This document shows positions 1-7,514 of a DNA stretch of 10,792 nucleotides, piece by piece. Made by a program: the position numbers and the translations under genes. This DNA is from Legionellales bacterium. GTDB lineage: Bacteria; Pseudomonadota; Gammaproteobacteria; PIVX01. The stretch lies in contig JABSQI010000035.1 of NCBI GenBank assembly GCA_013215905.1, positions 1 through 10,792 of the forward strand. The letters are read 5' to 3'. The stretch's first letter is position 1. The number at the start of each line of letters is the position of its first letter. The notes below the pieces were generated by a model. The model ran no database searches. It was not told the DNA's origin and was given only the letters and a program-made list of their open reading frames with translations.

Positions 1-1
1 A

Positions 2-574
2 AATTCTTTACTAGGTTATATAGTATCGAAACAAACTGAAAAAGAGGCAAAATTTTTAGTTGATGAACTTAATTCAACTAATAATATAACCGAGCAATTA
101 TCTATTATGTTTCATTTAAATAAGATATCATCCCCGTATCTTAAAGAAAAATTAGACTATTTCTATGATAAATGGAAAAATCAACCTTTGACTTATGAAA
201 AATGGTTGCGTTTATTTGCTAGCTCATATGATGACGATATTTATCAAAAAATTCTTGAAGTAAAATCTAAAGATCCAATTTTTTCTCATACTAATCCAAA
301 TCATATTAGATCTTTATTTGGTTTTTTCAGTATGGAGAACTTATTATATTTTCATGCAAAAAATGGTAAAGGGTATAGCTTGGTTTTAAATGAAATCGTA
401 GAAATAGATAAATTTAATCCGCAATTATCTTCTAGATTAGTAGCCGTTTTTTCAAATTGGAAAAAATTTATTGAAAATAATAAAAACTTAATGCATAAAG
501 GACTATTAAATGTTTTAAGTACTGAAAAAATATCTAAGAATTTATTTGAGATGGTAGAAAAAATTATTAATTGA
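2..574 (+). CDS. pepN: Aminopeptidase N (M1 family), C-terminal part, 5' end outside the window
   Basis: This is the last 190 codons of a gene that is open from the left edge in frame 2, so the methionine at 107 is internal and not a start. PepN is a cytosolic zinc metallopeptidase that removes N-terminal residues from peptides. The zinc site (HEXXH) would lie to the left and is not visible. What is seen is the helical C-terminal domain, with family landmarks in order: a leading LGY segment, PLTYEKWL, DPIFSHTNPNHIRSLFGFF (similar to the family's DP.F...NPN..R.L.G.F), FHAKNGKGY, NPQLSSRL and a closing helix with an internal MHKG. The end matches the normal family C-terminus. The stop overlaps the 3' end of the convergent ubiG by 8 bp, and no terminator separates them. 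The family assignment is firm; activity cannot be judged from this fragment. Confidence 0.9.
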   Translation, partial: NSLLGYIVSKQTEKEAKFLVDELNSTNNITEQLSIMFHLNKISSPYLKEKLDYFYDKWKNQPLTYEKWLRLFASSYDDDIYQKILEVKSKDPIFSHTNPNHIRSLFGFFSMENLLYFHAKNGKGYSLVLNEIVEIDKFNPQLSSRLVAVFSNWKKFIENNKNLMHKGLLNVLSTEKISKNLFEMVEKIIN

Positions 575-1256
575 TATTTTTTTTTGTTGCAGCAAGTATA
601 TAGTTAATAGATAAATCTGTTGTTATATAGCTATTATTTTCTAAAGGATTGTAAATTAAACCTTTGAGACATTTCATCGATAAATTTTGTTCTTTGAGTA
701 ATTTATTTACTTCTGAGGGTTGCAGAAACTTTTTATATTCGTGAGTTCCTTTGGGAACGATATTAAATATATATTCTGCGGCGATAATCCCTAATAAATA
801 TGATTTGATAGTTCTATTTAGAGTAGAAATTATGACTATTCCATTTGGTTTTAATAAGCGATAGCAATTTTTTAATATTATATCTGGGTTATTTGTATGT
901 TCTAGTAATTCCATACATGTGATTAAATCAAAATTTTCATTAAATTTGCTATCTAATAATTCTATGCTAGTATTTTTATAATTTATTTCTAATTTTTGTG
1001 TATGAGCATGCTCTTTTGCGCATTTGATTGGAGAATAAGCTGTATCTATTCCTGTAACGTTAGCATTTTCTTCTGCTAGAGATTCTGCAAGTATGCCGCC
1101 ACCGCAGCCTACATCCAATATGTTTATATTATTTAGATTAATATGACTTTTAATATATTGTAGTCTAGTGGGATTTAAAGCATGTAGTGCTTTCATTGGA
1201 CCTTGTTTATCCCACCATTTATCATTTATTGACTCAAAAATATTTTCTTCATTCAT
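567..1256 (-). CDS. ubiG: Ubiquinone biosynthesis O-methyltransferase UbiG
   Basis: SAM-dependent O-methyltransferase acting on both hydroxyl-methylation steps of ubiquinone synthesis at the inner face of the cytoplasmic membrane. The 229 residues are a normal length for UbiG. A class I methyltransferase fold is visible: motif I DVGCGGG at residues 48-54, the acidic residue of strand 2 in TGID (D71), and motif II/post-II FDLITCMELLEH at 109-120. UbiG is separated from other methyltransferases by the N-terminal WWD..GPMKALHALNP.R (14-31) and by the STLNRTIKSYLLG...AAEY...VPKGTHEYKKFLQPSEV block (144-183), including the membrane-associating insert. The ATG overlaps the TGA of the upstream glycosylase-like gene (ATGA), so the two are probably translationally coupled. 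Presence of this gene implies a quinone-based respiratory chain. Confidence 0.95.
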   Translation of the reverse strand: MNEENIFESINDKWWDKQGPMKALHALNPTRLQYIKSHINLNNINILDVGCGGGILAESLAEENANVTGIDTAYSPIKCAKEHAHTQKLEINYKNTSIELLDSKFNENFDLITCMELLEHTNNPDIILKNCYRLLKPNGIVIISTLNRTIKSYLLGIIAAEYIFNIVPKGTHEYKKFLQPSEVNKLLKEQNLSMKCLKGLIYNPLENNSYITTDLSINYILAATKKNIN

Positions 1257-1975
1257 GGTTTTTTATTTAATAGGATTAAAGGTTTAAAAAATGCAAGTAC
1301 ATTTGGATTATTAATAAAACTGATATTGTATGGATGTTCAGCACAAAGCTTTTGCATATCCGGAATATCCATAGATAATATTTCTTTAGCAATCTTACCA
1401 AATAGAATCAATTTAGTATTATTATTGGATTTGTAAACTTGGCATATTATGTATTCAATAAAAGGTCGCCAATTTATTGCATCTTTTTTTACTGATTCTC
1501 CTGATAGTACTAATGTTGCATTTAAGAGTAAAAAACCATTATCTAGTAAACAATTGAATAACTCAGTTAGAGTGTTGATCATGTTGGTTTTATTAATTTT
1601 ACTAATGGCAGTTTGACTTGTATCCAAAGGCGATAATTTACCTGAAGAAATTAATAACATTTTTATAAAATTTCTCAATGAAGTTGCTCTGTTGACTTCT
1701 TTAGTAAGTCCAGAAGTTGACCATAATTTCTTAACTTTAGCATCCCAAAAGGCATACCCATTTGCTGAGTCTATTCTTGGATAAGGAGACTCTCCCAAAA
1801 GGATGTATTGAACTTTGCTAATAGGTATTGTGAATGCATTGAATATATGGTCTTTATTAGGAATAATATTGTTTTGAGTGCTTATATTAGATAGATATTC
1901 TTGATCCATTTGAGCAGTAGCTGAAAGAACAATATTCCTCCATTCAGGGTGTATTTGGGACATACTTAAGTTCAT
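1253..1975 (-). CDS. Divergent uracil-DNA glycosylase-like protein, canonical active-site Asp missing
   Basis: A 240-residue protein that follows the family 1 uracil-DNA glycosylase (Ung) fold. YILLGESPYPR (57-67) sits where Ung has the water-activating loop GQDPYH, followed by GYAF (73-76) for Ung's GLAF. LLLNATL (149-155) corresponds to LLLNTVLT, so the uracil-recognition Asn is kept (N152). LILFGKIAKE (189-198) is the WG/FG strand, and EHPYNISF (213-220) replaces the DNA-intercalating HPSPLS loop, keeping the His (H214). The catalytic Asp position is Ser63 and the loop's final His is Pro66. The whole length is well organised, with no frame damage, so this looks like a conserved divergent subfamily and not decay. 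Uracil excision should not be assumed; a non-canonical nucleic-acid role is an inference. Starts at ATG 1975 or ATG 1963 (four codons in) are both possible and neither has a good ribosome site. It is the first gene of a unit with ubiG. Confidence 0.8.
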   Translation of the reverse strand: MNLSMSQIHPEWRNIVLSATAQMDQEYLSNISTQNNIIPNKDHIFNAFTIPISKVQYILLGESPYPRIDSANGYAFWDAKVKKLWSTSGLTKEVNRATSLRNFIKMLLISSGKLSPLDTSQTAISKINKTNMINTLTELFNCLLDNGFLLLNATLVLSGESVKKDAINWRPFIEYIICQVYKSNNNTKLILFGKIAKEILSMDIPDMQKLCAEHPYNISFINNPNVLAFFKPLILLNKKP

Positions 1976-2063
1976 ATAAACACATATTAATATAATTTTA
2001 TCTAGATACTATACTTTATTTTGTTAGAATTTAAAAACTTGATAATTATAGACTTCTTAATAA

Positions 2064-5000
2064 ATGTTAAAAGAGAGCGAGGCAAAGTCTCAAATAATAC
2101 AAGAAATTATCAATAGAATAATTGATAATACACCTAAAGAACTTGCTGGTTTAATCGCTAAATTTGCAGAAAAATTTCTCTCGACTGTATCTTATGATGA
2201 TCTTACTGAGCATAAATTGCCAGATCTCTATGGCGCTATATTATGTTTTTGGTCTTATATATACAAACGTAATCAAGATGAAACAAAAATTAGGATTTAT
2301 AATCCTGATTTTGAAAAATTCGGCTGGGAATCTAATCATACAATTATAGAGATATTAAATGATGATATACCGTTTTTAGTTGATTCTATAATGATGGTTA
2401 TTAATAGTTTAGGGTTACACTCACAGTTAATTATCCATTCTAGTGACATGACATTTATTAGGAATGATAATGGAGAAATAATAGACATACTAGATTTTTC
2501 AGATAAGGATAATAAAAATAAAGTTAATGAAGAAGTACCTATATTTATTGAAATAAATAAACAAACAGATCTTAGAATAATTAAAGAAATAAAAAAGAAG
2601 ATATTAGAGACTATCTGTGATGTTTCTATAGCCGTAAATGATTGGCCGTTAATGCAAGAGCAAATTCATGCTTCAATTAATGACTTAAAAATGTTAGAAA
2701 GTAAATTGGATCAGAGTGAGATATCTGAAAGTATAAAGTTTCTTGAATGGTTAAATGAAGATAATTTCACCATCCTTGGTGTAAAAAATTATCGATTTAC
2801 TGAAGACGAGAGTAAAAATATTATTAGTATAGCTGACACTGGTCTAGGGATTTTACGCGAAACTAATAAAGATATAGGCATGGAGGACTTGCAGAACTTA
2901 CCAGAAGCTGGTAGGAGAATGACATTATCAGAACAACCACTAATAATTTCTAAAGCTAATACAATATCAAATATTCATAGGCATACTTATTACGATTATA
3001 TTGGGGTTAAGAATTTTGATAACAATGGTAAAGTGGTTGGCCAGAAAAAAATAATAGGATTATTTGCATCAGTTGTATATAGCTCAAACCCTAAAAATAT
3101 ACCGCTTATCAGAAAAAAAATAGATCAAATATTTGGTTTGGCAGGAAGAAAACCAGATAGTCATGCAGGACGAATACTTAGAAATATTTTAGATAATCTA
3201 CCAAGAGATGATTTATTTCAAGCTTCAGTAGTCGAACTATTAAAGTTAGCGGAAGGAATTTCATATATTCAAGAGAGAAAGAAAATTAAATTTTTTGCTA
3301 GATTCGACCCTTGCGGGAAATTTATTTCTTGTTTTGTTTTTGTTCCCAGAGAGAATTTTAATACAACAATTAGAAAGAAATTTCAAAATATTCTAAATAA
3401 ATATTTTAATGCGGTAGATATACAGTATTCCACATATTTTTCGGATTCTGTTCTAGCGAGACTTAGTTTTATTGTTAGAGTTGGTGATTGTGAAAAAATT
3501 GAAATAGATCATCAAAAAATAGAGAAAGAATTTATTAAAGTTAGTAAAGCCTGGACAGATTCTTTTTATGTATGTTTACTAGAACATTTTGGAGAAGAAA
3601 AAGGTAATGATCTATATAATATATATAAAGATTCTTTTCCACTTAGTTACCAAGAAGCTCACTCATATGTTGAAGCGGTGTATGATGTTGCATTAATGGA
3701 TAATTTATCCAATGAGCATCCCTTAGACTTAAAGCTATATAAATCTGTTGATGATTTATCAGACTTGATAAAATTTAAAATATTTAATTTAAACAATACT
3801 ATTCCATTATCTGATGTTGTGCCGATACTAGAAAACATGGGGTTAAGAGTTATTTTTGAGCAACCACATAAATTTGTAAAGAGTGATGGAAGTATTGTTT
3901 GGCTAAGTGATTTTGGGTTAAGAAGGGAAAAGAAAGGTGACTTTGACCTATTGGGAGTAAAAGAATATTTTCAGGAATGTTTTCATCGTATTTGGATTAA
4001 TGAATGTGAAAATGATAAATTTAATAATTTAATATTATCACCTGTTCTGGACTGGCATGAAATTTGTTTAATAAGAGCTTATGCAAAATATCTTCAACAA
4101 GTTAGATTTACTTTTAGTCAACAATATATAGAAGAAGTATTAGGAGCTCATCCAAAAATTGTAAAAAATATTATGGAACTTTTTCACATTAGATTTGATC
4201 CAAGCATTACTAGAGACTTAGATAAAGAAAAAACTCTTATTAAATCAATAATTACTGCCCTTGATGAAGTTAGCAACTTAGATGAGGATCGAATATTGAG
4301 ACAATATCTAGAATTAGTTATGGCTACTCTTCGAACTAATTTTTATCAGAAATCTGATGATGGAGAGTATAAAAAATGTTTGTCTTTGAAAATAGAATGC
4401 AACAAACTATCGGAACTACCATTGCCACGACCATTGTATGAGATATTTGTTTACTCTCCTAGATTTGAAGGTATTCATCTAAGAAGCTCTAAAATAGCTA
4501 GAGGAGGGATTCGTTGGTCAGATAGAAGAGAAGATTTTCGTACTGAGATCTTAGGGTTAATGAAAGCCCAAGTAGTAAAAAATTCAGTTATAGTTCCCTC
4601 TGGCGCTAAGGGAGGATTTGTACCTAAAAAATTATCTCTTGAGAGTACAAAAGATAGTATTATAACAGAGGGTATTGAGTGTTATAAAAATTTCATATCA
4701 GGGTTACTCGATATTACCGATAATATGGTAAATAATAAAGTAGTTTCTCCAAGTAATGTAGTAAGATACGATGGAGATGATCCTTATTTTGTAGTGGCTG
4801 CTGATAAAGGTACGGCAACCTTCTCTGATATTGCAAATCAAATAGCATTTGAATATAAATTTTGGCTCGGAGATGCCTTTGCTTCTGGAGGTTCTACTGG
4901 ATATGATCATAAAAAAATGGGAATTACTGCAAGAGGAGCTTGGGAATCTGTTAAACGGCATTTTAGAAGTTTAGGGGTAGATACTCAGACTACTCCTTTT

Positions 5001-5348
5001 ACTGTAGTTGGGATCGGTGATATGTCAGGGGATGTGTTTGGAAATGGAATGCTGCTTTCAAAACAAATAAAATTAGTTGCTGCTTTTAATCATTTGCACA
5101 TATTTATAGATCCTTCTCCTGATCCCAAGAAGAGTTATTTTGAACGGGAAAGGTTATTCAAGAAACGTAGGTCAACATGGGATGATTATGATCCTAAGCT
5201 TATATCTAAAGGTGGAGGTGTGTACAGCAGAAGAGCAAAATACATTTCTTTATCTAAAGAAGCCCAGGAAATACTTGGAATCAATGATGCAAAATTAAGA
5301 CCCAGTAATATAATGAAGAAAATTTTGCACTCTCCACTAGATCTGTAG
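2064..5348 (+). CDS. gdhB: NAD-glutamate dehydrogenase, N-terminal fragment up to the internal stop (1094 aa)
   Basis: This fragment holds the N-terminal regulatory half, with an ACT-like segment around residues 100-135 (DDIPFLVDSI onwards), and most of the catalytic domain. Catalytic landmarks are KIARGGIRWSDRREDFRTE from residue 810, SGAKGGF (846-852) with the conserved Lys849, GDDPYFVVAADKGTATFSD from 904, and the nucleotide-binding VGIGDMSGDVFGNG from 982. Translation would end after HSPLDL at 1094, inside the dehydrogenase domain and before the NGGIGTY and GEGGNLG blocks. The fragment alone is therefore very unlikely to be an active enzyme. The residues present look fully conserved, with no second lesion. 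It diverges from the glycosylase-like/ubiG unit across an 88-bp gap that should contain both promoters. Confidence 0.85.
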   Translation: MLKESEAKSQIIQEIINRIIDNTPKELAGLIAKFAEKFLSTVSYDDLTEHKLPDLYGAILCFWSYIYKRNQDETKIRIYNPDFEKFGWESNHTIIEILNDDIPFLVDSIMMVINSLGLHSQLIIHSSDMTFIRNDNGEIIDILDFSDKDNKNKVNEEVPIFIEINKQTDLRIIKEIKKKILETICDVSIAVNDWPLMQEQIHASINDLKMLESKLDQSEISESIKFLEWLNEDNFTILGVKNYRFTEDESKNIISIADTGLGILRETNKDIGMEDLQNLPEAGRRMTLSEQPLIISKANTISNIHRHTYYDYIGVKNFDNNGKVVGQKKIIGLFASVVYSSNPKNIPLIRKKIDQIFGLAGRKPDSHAGRILRNILDNLPRDDLFQASVVELLKLAEGISYIQERKKIKFFARFDPCGKFISCFVFVPRENFNTTIRKKFQNILNKYFNAVDIQYSTYFSDSVLARLSFIVRVGDCEKIEIDHQKIEKEFIKVSKAWTDSFYVCLLEHFGEEKGNDLYNIYKDSFPLSYQEAHSYVEAVYDVALMDNLSNEHPLDLKLYKSVDDLSDLIKFKIFNLNNTIPLSDVVPILENMGLRVIFEQPHKFVKSDGSIVWLSDFGLRREKKGDFDLLGVKEYFQECFHRIWINECENDKFNNLILSPVLDWHEICLIRAYAKYLQQVRFTFSQQYIEEVLGAHPKIVKNIMELFHIRFDPSITRDLDKEKTLIKSIITALDEVSNLDEDRILRQYLELVMATLRTNFYQKSDDGEYKKCLSLKIECNKLSELPLPRPLYEIFVYSPRFEGIHLRSSKIARGGIRWSDRREDFRTEILGLMKAQVVKNSVIVPSGAKGGFVPKKLSLESTKDSIITEGIECYKNFISGLLDITDNMVNNKVVSPSNVVRYDGDDPYFVVAADKGTATFSDIANQIAFEYKFWLGDAFASGGSTGYDHKKMGITARGAWESVKRHFRSLGVDTQTTPFTVVGIGDMSGDVFGNGMLLSKQIKLVAAFNHLHIFIDPSPDPKKSYFERERLFKKRRSTWDDYDPKLISKGGGVYSRRAKYISLSKEAQEILGINDAKLRPSNIMKKILHSPLDL

Positions 5349-6929
5349 AGGAATGGAGGTATAGGAACCTATGTAAAATCATCTAAGGAAACACATTTAG
5401 CTGTTGGTGATAAGAATAATGATAGTACTAGAGTTAATGCAAATGAGTTGCAGTGTAAGGTTATAGGTGAAGGTGGTAATTTAGGATTCACTCAACTTGC
5501 AAGAGTTGAATATTATTTTGGAGGTGGATTAATATATACTGATTTTATTGATAATTCTGCAGGTGTAGATTGCTCAGATCATGAAGTAAATATTAAAATT
5601 TTATTAAATGAAATTGTTACTAGAGGAGATATGACAATAAAGCAGAGAAATAGCCTCTTGAAGGCCATGACTGAAGAGGTATCATCCTTAGTCCTACAAC
5701 ATAACTATAAACAAACTGCTGCAATTAGTTTGATAGGACAGCATGCATATATAAATTTAGATCTGCATATTAAGTATATAAATTATCTAGAGAAGGAAAA
5801 TAAAATTGATAGAAAAGTAGAATATTTGCCTTCTACAGAAGAATTAAAGGACAGAAAAAAAGATGGAAAAGGTTTAACTATGCCAGGAATATCTGTAGTA
5901 TTCTCGTATACGAAAAACTTATTAAGAGAAGAAATTTTAAATTCTGATGTTCCTGATGATCAGTATTGTCGTAGAATATTATTAAATTTTTTCCCAAAAG
6001 ACATAAGAGAAAAATATCAAGAATATATATTTAGGCATAGATTAAAGAGAGAAATAATATCAACAATTTTAAGTAATGATATTGTTAATGAGGTTGGTTT
6101 TACTTTTGTACACAGGTTAAAAAATGAAACAGGTGATAATGCATCAAAAATTGTTAAAGCGTATTTAGTTGCAAAGAAAATATTTAGATATGATGAACTA
6201 CGTGAGGAAATTTTAAAACTAGATAATATTATTACTACAAAAGTACAGAATGATATTCTCATGCAATTGAGCAGATTAATGCGTAGAGCTACTAGATGGA
6301 TTTTAAGAGGGCATCGTGAAGATTTTACAATCGATTTTCTGATTAAAAATTATCAAGATAAAGCTCAAAAAACTATTGGTTTATTAAAGGGCGCTCTTAA
6401 AGGATATGACCTTTCACAATATGAAAAAAAATTAGAAGATTATAGAAAATTAAATGTGCCTGAAAATATTGCAAGTTATTGCTCTATGTCTAGAGCCCTA
6501 CATGCAGTATTAGATTGTGTTGATGCTTCAATTAAATTTAATTTACCAATTTCTAAAGTAATAAATGTTTATTTTGAACTAGGTAATGATATAGGTCTGA
6601 GTTGGATCCGCAGCAAAATTATTTCAGCAAATGTCTCTAATAGCTGGGATGCTTTATCTAGAGAAGCTTTACGTGATGACTTAGATTGGCAACAAAAAAG
6701 GTTAGTAGTCGCTATATTGTATAGTAATAATGATCCCAAAACAGATATTGATATTAGTGGCTGGAAAAAGCAACATCTTGCACTAATTGACAGGTGGGAG
6801 GAAGTTTTGCACGACATAAAAGAACAAAGTACAACAAGTTTTACTGTTTTTTTTGTAGCTATTAGGGAGTTATTAGATCTTACTCAGGCTTCTAGTAAAT
6901 CACTTTCTGAATTATCCACTATTAAATAA
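5349..6929 (+). CDS. gdhB: NAD-glutamate dehydrogenase, C-terminal remainder after the internal stop
   Basis: The frame continues directly after the TAG: NGGIGTYVKSSKETH (counting the stop as 1095, from residue 1097), then VIGEGGNLGFTQLARVE from 1133 and the GLIYTDFIDNSAGVDCSDHE segment, all strongly conserved parts of the catalytic domain. The C-terminal helical region that closes this family follows, including MPGISVVFSYTKN and MRRATRWILRGHR. There is no in-frame ATG near the stop. The first usable initiation codon is TTG 5448, which lacks a clear ribosome site and would remove NGGIGTY. Independent production of a useful protein is therefore unlikely. Conservation after the stop argues that the lesion is very young or not real. 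No terminator is seen after the TAA at 6927-6929. Confidence 0.8.
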   Translation, partial: RNGGIGTYVKSSKETHLAVGDKNNDSTRVNANELQCKVIGEGGNLGFTQLARVEYYFGGGLIYTDFIDNSAGVDCSDHEVNIKILLNEIVTRGDMTIKQRNSLLKAMTEEVSSLVLQHNYKQTAAISLIGQHAYINLDLHIKYINYLEKENKIDRKVEYLPSTEELKDRKKDGKGLTMPGISVVFSYTKNLLREEILNSDVPDDQYCRRILLNFFPKDIREKYQEYIFRHRLKREIISTILSNDIVNEVGFTFVHRLKNETGDNASKIVKAYLVAKKIFRYDELREEILKLDNIITTKVQNDILMQLSRLMRRATRWILRGHREDFTIDFLIKNYQDKAQKTIGLLKGALKGYDLSQYEKKLEDYRKLNVPENIASYCSMSRALHAVLDCVDASIKFNLPISKVINVYFELGNDIGLSWIRSKIISANVSNSWDALSREALRDDLDWQQKRLVVAILYSNNDPKTDIDISGWKKQHLALIDRWEEVLHDIKEQSTTSFTVFFVAIRELLDLTQASSKSLSELSTIK

Positions 6930-6993
6930 TTCTTGCATAAAATGACCAATATGTTCAATATGTGTTTTTATATGTTTTAATAATATAAGATAT

Positions 6994-7022
6994 ATTACAT
7001 TGACATGATGATTTATTATAAT
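6994..7022 (+). promoter_or_regulatory. Candidate sigma-70 promoter of the small lipoprotein gene
   Basis: A perfect -10 TATAAT (7017-7022) is preceded, after 17 bp, by ATTACA (6994-6999), which matches four of six bases of TTGACA. Transcription would begin near 7029 and give a leader of about 70 bases before the ATG. A perfect TTGACA at 7000-7005 also exists but is only 11 bp from the -10, so it is not usable with it. In DNA this AT-rich such matches arise by chance. Confidence 0.35.
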
Positions 7023-7098
7023 TTTCTTGCAAAGTTTACTCTCATGCTTTAACTTATACTTTATAGATATATTTATAATAACTATAAGGAATGAGGGG

Positions 7099-7332
7099 AT
7101 GAAGCGTAAATTGTTAGCAAATATTTTTACAAAAGTTTTACCATTAGGGGCTGTTATGCTTGTTGCTGCCGGTTGCTCAGGTACTGAAGGTTATTCAGAA
7201 AGTGAAATGGCTAAAGCAAAAATGAAGCAGTCTGGTTGTATTGATGGAAAATGTACTGGTAAGAGCTGTAGAGATTGTACAAAAACAATCTATACTGCTA
7301 AAGACAGAATGAATGATGAGGTATATAAGTAA
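7099..7332 (+). CDS. Small cysteine-rich lipoprotein, function unknown
   Basis: A 77-residue product with a lipoprotein signal peptide: basic start MKRK, hydrophobic stretch VLPLGAVMLVAAG and lipobox VAAGC, so Cys26 should be lipidated after cleavage by signal peptidase II. Residue 27 is Ser, not Asp, which favours outer-membrane sorting under the E. coli rule. The mature part is only 52 residues and has four more cysteines (47, 52, 57, 60) in a C-x4-C-x4-C-x2-C pattern within a Lys-rich stretch. That would suit two disulphides or a bound metal ion; this is inference. ATG 7099 was chosen because the signal peptide begins there and AGGA at 7087-7090 (8 bp spacer) plus GAGGGG directly before it form a ribosome site. 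A TTG 24 codons upstream would spoil the signal. It is monocistronic between its own promoter and terminator. I do not recognise the family. Confidence 0.75.
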   Translation: MKRKLLANIFTKVLPLGAVMLVAAGCSGTEGYSESEMAKAKMKQSGCIDGKCTGKSCRDCTKTIYTAKDRMNDEVYK

Positions 7333-7358
7333 TTTAGTTTAAATAACAGATTGCTTAT

Positions 7359-7403
7359 TACAACAGAGCTATTTTCTTAGCTCTGTTGTATCTCATCTTT
7401 TTT
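7359..7403 (+). terminator. Strong intrinsic terminator after the lipoprotein gene
   Basis: A perfect 12-bp inverted repeat (TACAACAGAGCT at 7359-7370 and its complement at 7379-7390) closes an 8-base loop and is followed by a T-rich run ending in TTTTTT (7398-7403). It lies 27 bp after the lipoprotein stop. Read from the minus strand there is no U-run after the stem, so it should terminate only plus-strand transcription. Confidence 0.85.
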
Positions 7404-7514
7404 AATGTCGTTTAGATAAATTATCTTATTGTTCAATTAAAATTTCTTTAAAAATAAATTCTCTATAGTAGCTGAATGTTTATGTTTAGAAATTGTATAT
7501 ACTATATTGTTTAT

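Larger units (their letters stand above)
2064..6929 (+). pseudogene. gdhB: NAD-specific glutamate dehydrogenase, large 180-kDa type, interrupted by one in-frame TAG
   Basis: This family (Pseudomonas GdhB type, about 1600 residues) catalyses the NAD-dependent oxidative deamination of glutamate to 2-oxoglutarate and ammonia in the cytosol, feeding amino-acid carbon into the TCA cycle. The reading frame from ATG 2064 to TAA 6929 is 1622 codons long, the normal family length, and remains in one frame throughout. The only lesion is TAG at 5346-5348 (codon 1095). It falls at the conserved block that normally reads DLLWNGGIGTY and here reads D-L-stop-R-N-G-G-I-G-T-Y. Both changed codons (TAG from TTG, AGG from TGG) are one substitution away from the expected ones. 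All sequence after the stop is still well conserved. A recent nonsense mutation, a sequence error or stop readthrough would each explain this; I treat it as a probable recent pseudogene. The start has only a weak ribosome site. Confidence 0.85.

Noticed and set aside
2039..2052. FNR-box-like sequence TTGATAATTATAGA just before the glutamate dehydrogenase start.
   Set aside because: Only the left half-site is intact and it lies 11 bases before the ATG, too close for an activator site.
4704..4961. Minus-strand frame of 85 codons inside the dehydrogenase gene.
   Set aside because: Antisense shadow of a strongly conserved catalytic region with no ribosome site or family resemblance. The same applies to the antisense frames at 6017-6262 and 6569-6817.
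5371..5373. ATG soon after the internal stop of the glutamate dehydrogenase gene, as a possible restart.
   Set aside because: It is out of frame with the downstream coding sequence and is followed immediately by a TAA in its own frame.
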